Source of the DNA: Holophagaceae bacterium
GTDB taxonomy: Bacteria; Acidobacteriota; Holophagae; Holophagales; Holophagaceae
DNA: 61,761 bases
Assembly: GCA_003165415.1 (NCBI GenBank)
Contig: PLUC01000055.1
Span: forward strand, 1-61,761
Direction: 5' to 3'
Below, piece by piece: positions 7,960 through 17,416 of this stretch. The position numbers and the translations under genes were made by a program. The notes beneath the pieces are model-generated. The model saw only the letters and a program-made list of their open reading frames with translations, was not told where the DNA came from and made no database searches. Position 1 is the first letter of the stretch. Each line of letters opens with the position of its first letter.

Positions 7960-9675
7960 CTACCGCGGCTTGCCGAAATTGAATTCCATGTTGAGCCAGC
8001 CGGAGGCGGGCTTGCCGTTCCTGGTGCCGGGGGCGTAGGTGGAGGCGAGCGCCGCGTTCTGGGCCGCCTCGTTGAACTCAGGCGTGCCGCCCTTCAGGAT
8101 GACCACCTTCAGGGGCCGGCCGGCGGCGTTCACGAACACCTTGAGCGCGACCTTGATCTCGGAATCCTGCAGGGCCGGGGGCAGGGACTCCCTGGCGACC
8201 CGGGGGATCAGCGGGCTGCCCTGGTGGGTCACGGTGGGCTGCGAGTCCTGGCCGGGGCCCGGCGGCGGCGCGAGTGCAGAAGCCGGCGCGGCCGCCGGGG
8301 GCGGCTGGACCGGGGCGGCGGGAACGTTCATGGTCTGGGCCTGCTGGGCCAGCCTCTGCCTTTCCTTGACGGCCTCGGCGCGCTGCCTGGCCAGCTCCTT
8401 GGTCTTTTGCCGGATGGTCTCCAGCTCCTTCTGGGCGTTCGCCTTGGCTTCCTGGGTGGTGGCTTCTTCCGCCTGCTTGCCGAACATGTCCTCCAGGGCC
8501 TTCTGGGCTTCTTCCTGCTTGGTGATGTCGGCGAGCTTCTCTTCCGCCGCCTCCTTGTCCCGCTGGAACGCGGCGAGCTTGGCCTGCACGCTCTTGAGTT
8601 CGTTGGCGCGCTCCCGGTTGCTCAGGCTGCTCTGGTAGTAGAGGCCCCCGAACAGGGCGATGACCACCAGCGCCCCCACGGCGAGGAGGTAGTAGAGGGC
8701 CCGGCTGCTCCTGGCCTTCGGCGCGCCCCCCTGGGCGCCGGGCGGGGGCAGGTACTGGGCGAAGTTGGCTGCCTGGTCGAGCTTCATGGCCTGGGCTTCC
8801 GCCTCGTTCTCTTCCCGGAACAGGGTGTGCATCAGGAAGGCCATGTTGAAGGTGGTGGGGCTGTACTCCCCGTCGTAGAGCACCCGTTCCAGGGTGGCGT
8901 TGAACTCCGGGGCGCCGGCGAACGGCTGGCCCACCATGAGCAGGCGCTTCAGGAGGTTCAGGATCTCCTCCGGGATGGGGCCTTCCTCCTGGGCCGCCTT
9001 GAGGGTGGCGCGGTCGAGGGCTTCGGGGATGGCGGCCCCCGCCGGGAGTTTCTCCAGGGTGAGGAGTTCGTAGAAGATGGCGCCCACGGAGAACAGGTCC
9101 TGCTGGAAGGCATTGGCGTCCTTGGTGCGGCGGTAGGGCTCCAGGGCGGCTTTCAGGGCCGGGGCCTTGGGCAGCAGGGCCTGGATGACGGCGCCCAGCG
9201 GGGCGTCGAGGATCTGCACGGCGCCCTCGAAGCTGATCCAGACGCTGTTCGGCGAGAGGCTCCCGTGGCGCAGGCCCTTGTCGTGCATCAGGATGACGCA
9301 TTGGGCGAGGCTTTGCAGCACGGTGAGGGCGTGGTCCACGCCGAGGGGGACCTGTTCATCCCGGGTCTTTTCCAGCACCTGGGCCAGGCAGCGGCCGGGG
9401 ACGTAGTCGCAGACCAGGAGCACCGGCTTGCCGGCCTCGAATCGGTAGTTGCCGCCGAACCCGCGGAGGGTGCCGAGCCTGTCCACGGCCTGCTGGATCT
9501 CGGACCCGTGGGCGGCCAGTCCCGCCTCCAGAAGCTCGTCCGAGAACGTGCACAGGAAATGGTGGCGCTCGAAGGTGGCGCCGGTGACGGAGATGGCCCG
9601 GTAGATCCTACCGCTGGGGACGGTCGCCAGGGCATCGGCGAGGAGGAAAGAGCCCAGGCGGTCGTAAGAAGCCAT
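7960..9675 (-). CDS. pseudokinase - TM - coiled coil - TonB C-terminal domain protein
   Basis: A 571-residue protein with an unusual order of parts. Residues about 20-300 follow a serine/threonine kinase fold (LLVCDYVPGRCLAQVLEKT as the hinge, LRHGSLSPNSVWI where the catalytic loop should be, FQQDLFSVGAIFYELLT as helix F). However, HRD-x-K-x-x-N is HGSLSPNS and DFG is replaced by LDAPLG, so it should be catalytically dead. A transmembrane helix follows (ALYYLLAVGALVVIALFGGLYY), then a long charged coiled coil (about 370-470), a Pro/Ala-rich stretch and a TonB_C-type domain (IKVALKVFVNAAGRPLKVVILKGG). This places the pseudokinase in the cytoplasm and the TonB-like domain in the periplasm. Start ATG 9675 has GGGGAGAACAGC upstream. 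The track's longer start has no such site. Confidence 0.82.
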   Translation of the reverse strand: MASYDRLGSFLLADALATVPSGRIYRAISVTGATFERHHFLCTFSDELLEAGLAAHGSEIQQAVDRLGTLRGFGGNYRFEAGKPVLLVCDYVPGRCLAQVLEKTRDEQVPLGVDHALTVLQSLAQCVILMHDKGLRHGSLSPNSVWISFEGAVQILDAPLGAVIQALLPKAPALKAALEPYRRTKDANAFQQDLFSVGAIFYELLTLEKLPAGAAIPEALDRATLKAAQEEGPIPEEILNLLKRLLMVGQPFAGAPEFNATLERVLYDGEYSPTTFNMAFLMHTLFREENEAEAQAMKLDQAANFAQYLPPPGAQGGAPKARSSRALYYLLAVGALVVIALFGGLYYQSSLSNRERANELKSVQAKLAAFQRDKEAAEEKLADITKQEEAQKALEDMFGKQAEEATTQEAKANAQKELETIRQKTKELARQRAEAVKERQRLAQQAQTMNVPAAPVQPPPAAAPASALAPPPGPGQDSQPTVTHQGSPLIPRVARESLPPALQDSEIKVALKVFVNAAGRPLKVVILKGGTPEFNEAAQNAALASTYAPGTRNGKPASGWLNMEFNFGKPR

Positions 9676-9737
9676 GCTGTTCTCCCCAATGATAGTGGTG
9701 GATTCACCATAGCGCTGAACGCCGGAAAGGCCTACCC

Positions 9738-10403
9738 CTATTCCTGGAGCGGCCAGCGGTCGCCCGTCTGGCGCCAGAGCTGGATCCACAGGTTGGCCGT
9801 GGCGTTGACGCCGTTGGAGTAGGTCAACTGGAGAAGCGCGAAGGGCACCGACAGCTCATCCCATGGTCCCACCCGGCGCGAGGTCTTTTCGTCGAAGCAT
9901 TCCAGCAGGCTCTGGTGCCGGTCGAACTTGACCTTCGCCCAGTGCAGCAGCGGCTGGCGCGGATCCAGGGAGCCGGTCACCGCCCAGAACGGCTCCCGGC
10001 TGAGGATCAGCCTGGCCAGGTTGTCGTCGCCATAGGCCTCGAAGCTGTCCCGCAGGGGGGTGGCGCCGCGCACGGCGGAAGGATCCATGAGGAGCTGGAC
10101 CTGGTGGGCGAGGGTGCCCAGTTCCCGGGCCAGCCGTTCGGGCCTGGGGTTCTGCTCGGAGAGGGTCACGATGCGCTGGAACTGGTCCTCCACGTCCTCC
10201 ACGGTGGGGACCTGGTCGTTGCCCTGGCCCCGGGCCCCCTGGGCCAGCTCCCCGGGGTAGGCGCCGAGGAAGGCGGCCATGCGTCTGGGCGCCAGCCGCA
10301 CCGCCAGCATGGTCTGGGCTTCGTGGAAGCGGGGGCTGAAGGCGGCGAGGGCGGGCGCCAGGAGGGCCGCCAGGCCGAGAACGCGTAGTCTGGAATGTCT
10401 CAT
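9738..10403 (-). CDS. exported protein of unknown function
   Basis: A 221-residue protein with a clear Sec signal peptide (MRHSRLRVLGLAALLAPALAAFS). The mature part is helical and contains FHEAQTMLAVRLAPRRMAAFLGAYPGEL and a tryptophan-rich C-terminal part. The N-terminal HEAQ with later histidines hints at a phospholipase C/S1-P1 nuclease-like metal site, but that is speculative. It reads in the same direction as the pseudokinase gene, with a 62-nt gap, so may share its transcript. It is divergent from comEC. The track's 835-residue version reads upstream through the antisense of comEC. ATG 10403 is supported by the signal peptide. Confidence 0.72.
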   Translation of the reverse strand: MRHSRLRVLGLAALLAPALAAFSPRFHEAQTMLAVRLAPRRMAAFLGAYPGELAQGARGQGNDQVPTVEDVEDQFQRIVTLSEQNPRPERLARELGTLAHQVQLLMDPSAVRGATPLRDSFEAYGDDNLARLILSREPFWAVTGSLDPRQPLLHWAKVKFDRHQSLLECFDEKTSRRVGPWDELSVPFALLQLTYSNGVNATANLWIQLWRQTGDRWPLQE

Positions 10404-10479
10404 GGCACCATTGTGGCTGAGATTCGCCCAATTTGCAGGGCGGTTGACGCGGGCCCGGCGGTTGCCGATCATCGTGGGC

Positions 10480-12810
10480 ATGTTTTCCCGGGAAGCCCTT
10501 TGGCAGCGTCTCAGCGGTTGCGCGTTCTGGCCCCTGGCCTGGGCCCTGGCCGCCGCCTGCGCGGTGCCCTGGGCCGTGCCCGAGACCTGGGACGGCCGCG
10601 TGCCGGGGGCCCTGCTGGCGGGGGGCTGGCTGGGGGTGGCGGCCAGCGCGCCCCTGGCGCTGCGGCGGCGCTGGGTCTGGCTGCCCATGGCGCTGGCCCT
10701 GGCCTGGGGCGCTTTCGGGGCCCTGGGCCGGCAGTCCCGCTGGGAAGCGGGGCTGCCCTCGGGTTTCCAGCGCATCGAGGGGGTCCTGGCGGCGCCCTGG
10801 ACGATGGCGGGCGGCGCCCGCCGGGGCGCCATCCGGGTGGAGACGCCCGCGCCGCTGCGCGGGGCGGTGCTGCCCCTGAGCCTTCCGGCGGGCGGGGCGG
10901 CGCCGCCCGAGCCCGGCACCCCGGTGCGCTTCCAGGGCGAACTGCTGCCGGTGGAGGCGCAGCCGGCCTTCCTGCCGGAACGGCCCCGGTGGCGGGCCCT
11001 GGGCGACGGCGCGCCCCGGCGGATCCGGCTCCGCTCGGCGCTCCTCATGGAGCCCCTCGGGCCGGCCAGGCCCTGGGCCAGGCTGCGGCTGGCCACCTTC
11101 GCCCGGCGCCGGTTCGAGGCCCTGCCGCTGCCGCCGGGCGCCGCGCGGGATCTGTGGGGCGCCCTCACCCTGGGCATCCCGCCGGCCCGGGAGGAGAGCT
11201 TCAGCCCCTTCGCGGAAAGCGGGACCATCCATACCCTGGTGGTCTCCGGCCTGCAGGTAACCCTGGTTGCATGCGCCCTCGCCGCCGCCTGGCGCCGGCT
11301 GTTCCACCTGGGCGGAAGCCTGGCCGGCATCGGGGGAGGGCTGGCATACTGCCTGCTGGTGGGCTTCACCGCGCCGGTGTGGCGCGGGCTGCTCATGGGC
11401 ATCGCCTGGATCGCGGGCCGGGCCACCGGGTGGAAGCTGCCGCCGGCGCTGACGCTGCACGGGGCGCTCCTGGCCTGGCTGATGGCCCACCCCGCGGCGG
11501 GCTGCGAGCCCGGTTTCCTCCTGGCCTGGATGGCGCTGGTGGGGCTGGTGTGGGCCTGCGAGCCCCTGGCCGGCCTGTGCGCGCCGCTGCTGGGGCGGGC
11601 CGCGCCGGGGTTCGCCCGGGCCCTGGCGCCATGGCTCACCACCCTGCCGCTGCTGGCCCTGCTGCACGGCGGCGCGCCGCTCTGGGGGGTGCCGGCCAAT
11701 CTGGTCCTGCTGCCCCTGGTGGCCTTCCTGGCGCCGGTCTGCATCGCCCTGGTGTTCCTGCCGGTCCCCGGCGTGGTCCCGGCCCTGGGCGGCCTGCTGG
11801 GCTGGACTGGGGAGCACCTGGTGCCGGCCTTCGCCCGGATCGCGCCCCTGGCCACCGGCCACCTTTGGCCTTGGATCGCGCTGCTGCTGGGCTGGATCCT
11901 CCTGGCCCAGACCCATGCCCGGTTCGGCCGGACCCGCTGGCTGTGCGCGGCCCTGGTTGCCGCCTCCCTGGGCCTCCTGGCCGCCGGCGGGGTGGGTCGG
12001 GCCCCGCCCGCCCTCAGCCTGGAGGCGGTGGACATCGGCCAGGGGGACGCGTTCCTGCTCCGGGTCCCCGGCGGGGACGCCACCCTGGTGGACACCGGCC
12101 CGGACCCGGCGGCGGCGCGCCGCATCGCCCGGGTGCTGAGCCGGCGCGGGGTGCGGGAGCCGGTCCACCTGGTGCTGACCCATCCCCACCTGGACCATGC
12201 CGGCGGCTGGGCCACCCTGGCCCGGCTGTGGCCGGCCGCTTCCACAGCCCTGCCGGCCGTGGCCGGGCCGTCGGCGCCCTGGGCCGGGTACGGCCCGCCC
12301 GGGGCCGCGGCCGGGGCCCGGAGACTGCTGCGCGGGCAGGCCTGGAACCGGGGCGAGGCCGCGTTCTCGGTGCGCTGGCCGCCCAGGCCCCTGGCGGTCC
12401 GGGACTACAACATGATTTCCGCCGTGCTGCGGGTGCGCTGGCGGGACCGGGAAATCTGGCTCATGGGCGACGCGCTGGCCATCCAGGAGCGGGATCTGCT
12501 GGCCCTGGGCGATCCCGGGGAGGGTCCGCGGTTCCGCCTGCTGAAGGCGGGCCACCACGGCAGCCGCAGCGCTTCCGATCCGGCCTGGGTCGGGGCGCTG
12601 CGTCCGGATCTGGCGCTGGTGTCGGCGGGACGGCGCAACGCCTTCGACCACCCCCACCCCGAGGCCATGGCCGCGCTCCGCTCGGAGGGCGCGCGGGTGT
12701 TCGTGACCGGCACCTGCCGGGGCATGCGGGTGACCGCCTCCGGGGACGGGTGGCTGGTGGAGACCGGGGACGGCCGGCGGCTCCTCTTCTCAGGGCGCTT
12801 CGAAGACCCC
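10480..12810 (+). CDS. comEC: ComEC/Rec2 family competence DNA channel with MBL domain (3' end uncertain)
   Basis: Homology to ComEC, the inner-membrane DNA uptake channel, covers about 775 residues. After N-terminal hydrophobic helices and an OB-like soluble domain comes the competence core (ALTLGIPPAREESFSPFAESGTIHTLVVSGLQ), with about eight further membrane helices. A C-terminal metallo-beta-lactamase domain follows (VDIGQGDAFLLRVPGG, LTHPHLDHAGGW, LKAGHHGSRS). The frame has no stop at the expected end near 12800. It stays open to 13371, antisense to the nucleosidase gene. I give the end of recognisable homology; the formal ORF ends at 13371. ATG 10480 leaves a 76-nt divergent promoter gap; ATG 10402 is an alternative. 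Confidence 0.85.
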
Positions 12811-13395
12811 GTGGCGCATCAGCGCCTCCATCAGCGCCCGGCTCACCCGCTCGTGGTTGGCGCGCCACTGCTCGTGGGCTTCGGGCCCCACCTGGTTGGC
12901 CACGGCCAGGGCCGCGCCGCAGGGGATGCCGGCCTCGTGGCAGGCCGCGAACACCCCGGTCAGTTCCAGGTGCTCGGCGGCGGCGAAGGCGGACAGGCGC
13001 TCGGCCCCTTCCAGGGTCCGGGTGATGCCCGGGGGCACGGCCACGGACAGGGCGGGGAAGGGGATCGGCAGCACCGCGGCGAGGGTGGCCGGCCAGCGGT
13101 GGACCTCGGTTTCCGGCCGGTAGGCGCGTCCCTCCAGCACGTCCATGGAGATGGACAGGGCATCGGAGGCCCGGAACAGGTCGCCCGCGGCCAGACGCTG
13201 GTCATAGGCGCCGCAGGTGCCCACGAACAGCACCCGCCTGGGGGTCAGGGCGGTGAGCAGCCTGGCGGTGGTGACGGCGGCGGTGAGGGCGCCCACGCCG
13301 GTGCAGCCCACCCGCCACCCGGGGGGCGGATGGATGTCCATCCCCGCCAGCTCGGGCGGGAAGGCGGCTAGCAACAGTGAAGGGCGTGTGGTCAT
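12790..13395 (-). CDS. nucleoside phosphorylase/nucleosidase superfamily protein (MqnB- or MTAN-like)
   Basis: A 201-residue protein of the PNP/UDP phosphorylase fold. Visible features are the glycine-rich GVGALTAAVTTARLL, the core strand RVLFVGTCGAYDQRLAAGDLFRAS, and a later AEHLELTGVFAACHEAGIP segment where family members bind the ribose. Members include futalosine hydrolase (MqnB, menaquinone synthesis), MTA/SAH nucleosidase and purine nucleoside phosphorylases. The usual E-M-E of MTAN is E-L-T here, so specificity is uncertain; a futalosine-type role is a guess. Start ATG 13395 is preceded by AGGATGGTGCCG. It lies tail-to-tail with comEC and shares sequence with the open comEC frame. Confidence 0.75.
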   Translation of the reverse strand: MTTRPSLLLAAFPPELAGMDIHPPPGWRVGCTGVGALTAAVTTARLLTALTPRRVLFVGTCGAYDQRLAAGDLFRASDALSISMDVLEGRAYRPETEVHRWPATLAAVLPIPFPALSVAVPPGITRTLEGAERLSAFAAAEHLELTGVFAACHEAGIPCGAALAVANQVGPEAHEQWRANHERVSRALMEALMRHGVFEAP

Positions 13396-13439
13396 CGGCA
13401 CCATCCTACGCTTGACGACCGGGGGCATAATTATTTTGT

Positions 13440-13468
13440 TTGACCCATGGCAAAATTATAAATATTAA
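13440..13468 (+). promoter_or_regulatory. predicted sigma70-type promoter for bacteriohemerythrin gene
   Basis: An AT-rich island in otherwise GC-rich DNA contains TTGACC at 13440-13445 and TATTAA at 13463-13468, separated by 17 bases and 28 bases upstream of the ATG at 13497. The spacing and sequences fit a housekeeping promoter. No experiment supports it. Confidence 0.5.
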
Positions 13469-13496
13469 ATTATATTAGGTTTTTCGGTGGCCCTTG

Positions 13497-13940
13497 ATGA
13501 TCTGTGATCAGGCTGACAGCGCCCTTCCCGGAAAGTCCCGCGAGGATCTGTGCAGCACTGGGAATCCGGACATGGACAACCAGCACCTGCGGATCTTCCA
13601 GGCGCTCCTGCGGCTCGACGAAAGCCTGCGGGGGCCGTTCCCGCTGGCGACCCTGGGCGCCCGGCTCCAGCAGCTGGAGGATCACCTCCTGGAACACTTC
13701 AGGGATGAGGAAGCTCTCATGGAGAAGACGCATTACCCGCTGCTCCTGCCCCATAAGGCCGAGCATGAGCTGATGGTGGAACGCTGCCGGCAGGTGGTGG
13801 GACAGTTTGCCTCTCCCGATTCGCCGCCTCTCACCGACCTGTCCGAAGCCTTCATCGCCCTGTTCCTCCGGCACATCCGGGAGGTGGACATGGACTATGC
13901 GAATTTCATTGAACGGGAGCAGGGGAACGGCTTGACCTGA
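13497..13940 (+). CDS. bacteriohemerythrin
   Basis: A 147-residue single-domain hemerythrin, a non-heme di-iron protein that binds O2 reversibly and serves in O2 storage or sensing. All expected ligands appear in order: the first His in MDNQHLRIF, then HFRDEEALM, YPLLLPHKAEHE (two His), and LRHIREVDMDY (His and Asp). There is no membrane segment or fused signalling domain, so it should be soluble. The track begins one codon earlier at a TTG; ATG 13497 is preferred. The gene stands alone behind its own AT-rich promoter, with the TonB receptor convergent downstream. An oxygen-carrying protein suits a microaerobe or facultative anaerobe. Confidence 0.9.
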   Translation: MICDQADSALPGKSREDLCSTGNPDMDNQHLRIFQALLRLDESLRGPFPLATLGARLQQLEDHLLEHFRDEEALMEKTHYPLLLPHKAEHELMVERCRQVVGQFASPDSPPLTDLSEAFIALFLRHIREVDMDYANFIEREQGNGLT

Positions 13941-13963
13941 GGGCTGCCTAGCCAACTCCCCGT

Positions 13964-16363
13964 TCAATAAGTCAGCTTCACACCGGCGACGAAGGTACGT
14001 CCGATGTTGGGTCCCCAGATATGGGTGACATTGATATCGCCATTCTGGTCCGTGAACAAGAAACTGTCATGCTTCGCCTGCTGGTAATCGAATATATTGT
14101 CGACGCCCAAATAGGCCGAACCCGACTTGGTGAACTGATAGGAGGTATGCAGGTCGGCGACCCAGAAGGTGCGGCTCCAGTTGGCTTTTGCCGTGCCGTC
14201 CAGGTTGAATCGAGGATTGTCCTGATAGTCGTACCACTTGGCCAGATTCTGCGGGCCGGTGAAGGTGCTGCGGAAATTGAAGTCCCATGGCCCGGCCTCG
14301 TGGTCGTAGCCGATCGACACGCGGTAGTCGGGACGGGAAAACAGGCTCGCGTAATAGGCATCCTCGGAATTGAATGCATAGCTGTAGCCTTCAAGCCCGA
14401 GGGTGATCGAGTCGCTGGGCGTCGCCTTCCAGGTGCCGACCACGTCGGCATTGTCGACGGTGAAGGGGTGCTGTGCGGGTAGCAGCACGAAATTTTCGGT
14501 GGGGTTGTAACTGGTGTTGCTGTCCACGAACATCGCCATGTCGGTGATGCGCGTGTGGTTCAACGATCCCGTGACCGTGGTGCGGTCGTCGGTGTAGGTC
14601 AGGGCGTAGGAAAAATTGATCGAGCGCTCGGGCTTGGCCTGGGAGCGGTCCACGGAGGTGTCGGTGAGGATTCCGTGGTCCTGCTCGAAGAACGACGTGG
14701 GCAGACGATAGCCGGTTCCCATCGCGATCCGGCTGGCGAGGGTTGAGGAATGATGCCACAGGACATTCAAGCGCGGCGTGGTGATGCTGCCGAAGACGTT
14801 GTTGTCGTCCTCGCGCAGGCTGGCGTTGACCTCGAGCCGCTCCTGGAAGAAGACTCGGTACGCCTGCGCATAGACTCCCGGGGTCTGGTACTGGTAGGCG
14901 TCCACATCGTGCCGAAGTTGTTGATAGTAGGGGCTGGATGGGTCTTCAATGATGGAATCGCTGTGCAGGTCCTCATACTTGTAGTTGAACCCGACCGTGA
15001 CGAGGGTTCCGCCCAGAATCCTTTGCAGGTTGGCATCCAGGTAGACCTGCCGCTGATGGTCCCAGTAATCGGAATCGTCACCGTACCATGAACTCTGGTG
15101 GTGCTGCGCATAGCCAAGACCAAGGTGCAATCGGGTGTCGCCGAAATCGCGGTTCGCGGTGGCGACGAATTGATCGCGGGTGGTGAAGATGATCTCGGCC
15201 AGCCCGAAGGCGCCACCATCGTAGGGCAAATACCCGCCGTTCGGCCCGCCGGACGGATTGATCCAGCCGTTGGGATTGGGGGAGCCGTGGGGCCCGGCGC
15301 TGAAGTTGAAGGGGTTCCCGGTGGTGCTCGCCTCCACTCCGGAATAGTCGTCGCCCAGCGGGCCGCCCATGCGCTTTTCTTCGATGTGGTCATAGCGGAA
15401 TTTCACCTGGAATCCGCCCAGGTCGTTCAGGAACAGGCCAAGGCCCCCCAGGTAGCGCTTGTAGCCGGTGAACTGCGACATGCCGTAGCCCACGCCGTCC
15501 ACGCTTTCATGGGCCTGATGGGTGCCGTTGATGGACACGGCGCCCCAATCGAAGACTTTCGCGCCATAGAGCGCCTCTCGCTGAAAGCCGAAGCTTCCCC
15601 CGCTGACGTCGGCCTCCGCGGCATCCTTGACGGGCACCTTGGACATGAGGTTGACGGTGCCCCCGAGCGACTCGGGGGTGGTCAGGCTGCTGCCGGCTCC
15701 CCGGGAAATGTCGATCCGCTCCAGGCCGTTCACTCCCAGCATGTCCAGTCCATAGGCATTGGAGACCGGAGAGAAGATCGGCACGCCGTCCAGGGTCAGC
15801 GTCGTGTAGCGTCCGGGCAGGTTGTCCAAGGTGATGCTCCTGACGTTGCACACCGAGCACTCCACCTGGATGTCGATGCCCGGCCGGTGGGTCAACGCGT
15901 CGGTCAGGCTGGTCGCGCCAGTCTTCGCCATTTCCGCGGTGTTGACGGATTCGGTCTTGACGACATCGTCGCGCAGGGCGCCCGGCTGGGTCGGGGCTTT
16001 CACCCCCTCTTCCACCACCACCGTGGCCGAGGCGGTCTCCAGGGCGACGTCCAGCTGCAGGGGCAGGTCGGAACGCACCACCAGGTCCCGGTGGGTGGTG
16101 ATGAAGCCGGGCGCCCCGACCGTGAGGCGGTAGTCGCCGGCGGGCAGGCTGATGAAGGTGAAGTGGCCCCGGGCATTGGCTTTCACCGACTGACGATGGC
16201 CGGCGACCTTGCCCGCCAGGACCAGTACGGCCCTGGATAGGGCTTTGCCATGGTCATCCACGACCTGTCCCGAAACGGAGCCGCTGGGGGTGGCGGGAGG
16301 GGCCGCCACCAGCGAGCCGGCTGACAGAGCACAAAGGATATATTTCGAGTAACTTATGTTCAC
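13964..16363 (-). CDS. TonB-dependent outer membrane receptor with carboxypeptidase-regulatory-like domain
   Basis: A 799-residue outer-membrane transporter. Order: signal peptide (ILCALSAGSLVAAPPA), a carboxypeptidase-regulatory-like beta domain (SGQVVDDHGKALSRAVLVL), a plug, then a beta-barrel ending in an aromatic-type strand (AGVKLTY). The plug contains a cysteine pair, QVECSVCNVRSITLDNLPG, typical of one CirA/FrpB-like subgroup. The start is taken as GTG 16363 with GGAAGGG upstream, since the N-terminal extension in the track lacks a ribosome binding site. It is divergent from tonB-exbBDD, with a Fur-like palindrome between. Base composition is somewhat lower in GC than neighbours. Substrate unknown; an iron chelate is likely from context. 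Confidence 0.9.
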   Translation of the reverse strand: MNISYSKYILCALSAGSLVAAPPATPSGSVSGQVVDDHGKALSRAVLVLAGKVAGHRQSVKANARGHFTFISLPAGDYRLTVGAPGFITTHRDLVVRSDLPLQLDVALETASATVVVEEGVKAPTQPGALRDDVVKTESVNTAEMAKTGATSLTDALTHRPGIDIQVECSVCNVRSITLDNLPGRYTTLTLDGVPIFSPVSNAYGLDMLGVNGLERIDISRGAGSSLTTPESLGGTVNLMSKVPVKDAAEADVSGGSFGFQREALYGAKVFDWGAVSINGTHQAHESVDGVGYGMSQFTGYKRYLGGLGLFLNDLGGFQVKFRYDHIEEKRMGGPLGDDYSGVEASTTGNPFNFSAGPHGSPNPNGWINPSGGPNGGYLPYDGGAFGLAEIIFTTRDQFVATANRDFGDTRLHLGLGYAQHHQSSWYGDDSDYWDHQRQVYLDANLQRILGGTLVTVGFNYKYEDLHSDSIIEDPSSPYYQQLRHDVDAYQYQTPGVYAQAYRVFFQERLEVNASLREDDNNVFGSITTPRLNVLWHHSSTLASRIAMGTGYRLPTSFFEQDHGILTDTSVDRSQAKPERSINFSYALTYTDDRTTVTGSLNHTRITDMAMFVDSNTSYNPTENFVLLPAQHPFTVDNADVVGTWKATPSDSITLGLEGYSYAFNSEDAYYASLFSRPDYRVSIGYDHEAGPWDFNFRSTFTGPQNLAKWYDYQDNPRFNLDGTAKANWSRTFWVADLHTSYQFTKSGSAYLGVDNIFDYQQAKHDSFLFTDQNGDINVTHIWGPNIGRTFVAGVKLTY

Positions 16364-16421
16364 GACAGCCCTTCCATGAATTCTGCCTACATGGAAATCT
16401 ATTCTATCTGGAAAGGTTGTC

Positions 16422-16440
16422 AATGAAAATCGTTTCTATT
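16422..16440. promoter_or_regulatory. Fur-box-like imperfect palindrome
   Basis: AATGAAAATCGTTTCTATT is a 19-bp imperfect palindrome in which positions 1-3, 6-8, 12-14 and 17-19 pair symmetrically, similar to the A/T-rich Fur operator plan. It lies in the divergent gap between the TonB-dependent receptor and tonB, where an iron-responsive operator is expected. This is by-eye matching, not a scored motif. Confidence 0.45.
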
Positions 16441-16523
16441 ACTTGACGGGCGTCCAGCGAGTTGTCATCTTAGCCAAACGGACGGTCCTGGACCTTCCAA
16501 CCTTTGGTATCTATTGGATCCGA

Positions 16524-17363
16524 ATGAACCGAGCCCCCAAGGCCAACCCGCCAGCCGCCGACCAGGCCGGGGATTCCCTTGAGGATATGGTCTACCGGTG
16601 CACCCTGGCCGAAGGCAACCGGGCGGTGCGCGGCACCAGTGCGTGGCTGACGGTCCCGGTGACCCTGGCGGTCTGCGGGGCGATGGGGGTGTCGGTGTGG
16701 ATGCTGGCCCGGGAGACCGAAACCGGGGCCAAGGTGCTCCAATCGGTGGCGGTGGTGCTCCAGGAAGGGGCGCCGGCGGGTGTGCGTGCCCCGGCCGCCC
16801 CGGCGCCTCATCCCGCTCCGGCCCCCAAGGCCCCGGCGCCGGCTCCGGCTCCGGCGCCCGCGCCGGCCCCGGAGGTCCAGCCCAGGGAACCGCCGCCGCC
16901 CCCGGATCCCCGGCAGGAGGCGGTCCCCGAGGAGGCGCCCCGGGAACTGCCGAAGGAGGACCAGTCCAGGATGTACGGCTCCAATGCCGATCCCGCGGGA
17001 GGGGGATCCGCGAGCGGTCAGGGGACGGGGGTTGGCGGCGGAACGGGCTCCGGCGGGGGGGCGCCGGGCAAGGTCATTGATCTGGAGATCACCCAGGTCA
17101 AGTTCAAGTTCAAGCCACCGCCGCCAGGTTATCCGCCGCTGGCCAGGCAGGCGCAAATCCAGGGCACCGTGGTGTTGCAGATCCAGGTGGGCGCCAATGG
17201 TGTCCCGATCAGCGTCCGCTCCCTGTCCGGGCCCTACCTGCTCCGGGCCACGGCGGAGGCCTACGCCATGGCCTGTCGCTTCTTTCCGCCGACCCAGAAC
17301 GGGGTGCCCCAGGCCTTCGATTTCATGCTCACCATGCCGTTCAACCTCACTCACACCCAGTGA
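16524..17363 (+). CDS. tonB: energy transducer TonB
   Basis: A 279-residue TonB protein coupling the inner-membrane proton motive force to outer-membrane receptors. It has an unusually long cytoplasmic N-terminus (about 45 residues), a transmembrane anchor (TVPVTLAVCGAMGVSVWML), and a periplasmic Pro/Ala/Lys/Glu spacer with PAPAPAP runs and a glycine-rich linker. The C-terminal TonB domain is PPPGYPPLARQAQIQGTVVLQIQVGANG. I prefer ATG 16524 to the track's 16443 because the earlier part overlaps the presumed promoter region and lacks protein character, though the ribosome binding site is weak in both. It leads the exbB-exbD-exbD operon and faces the divergent receptor. Confidence 0.9.
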   Translation: MNRAPKANPPAADQAGDSLEDMVYRCTLAEGNRAVRGTSAWLTVPVTLAVCGAMGVSVWMLARETETGAKVLQSVAVVLQEGAPAGVRAPAAPAPHPAPAPKAPAPAPAPAPAPAPEVQPREPPPPPDPRQEAVPEEAPRELPKEDQSRMYGSNADPAGGGSASGQGTGVGGGTGSGGGAPGKVIDLEITQVKFKFKPPPPGYPPLARQAQIQGTVVLQIQVGANGVPISVRSLSGPYLLRATAEAYAMACRFFPPTQNGVPQAFDFMLTMPFNLTHTQ

Positions 17364-17416
17364 TTAGCAAGTAATACGGACAGTCCTGTGCTTGATCCTA
17401 TCCTCCAGGTGGCCCC

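Noticed and set aside
9738-12245. 835-residue minus-strand ORF covering the antisense of comEC
   Set aside because: Only the last 221 codons (from ATG 10403) carry a signal peptide and protein character; upstream is antisense comEC.
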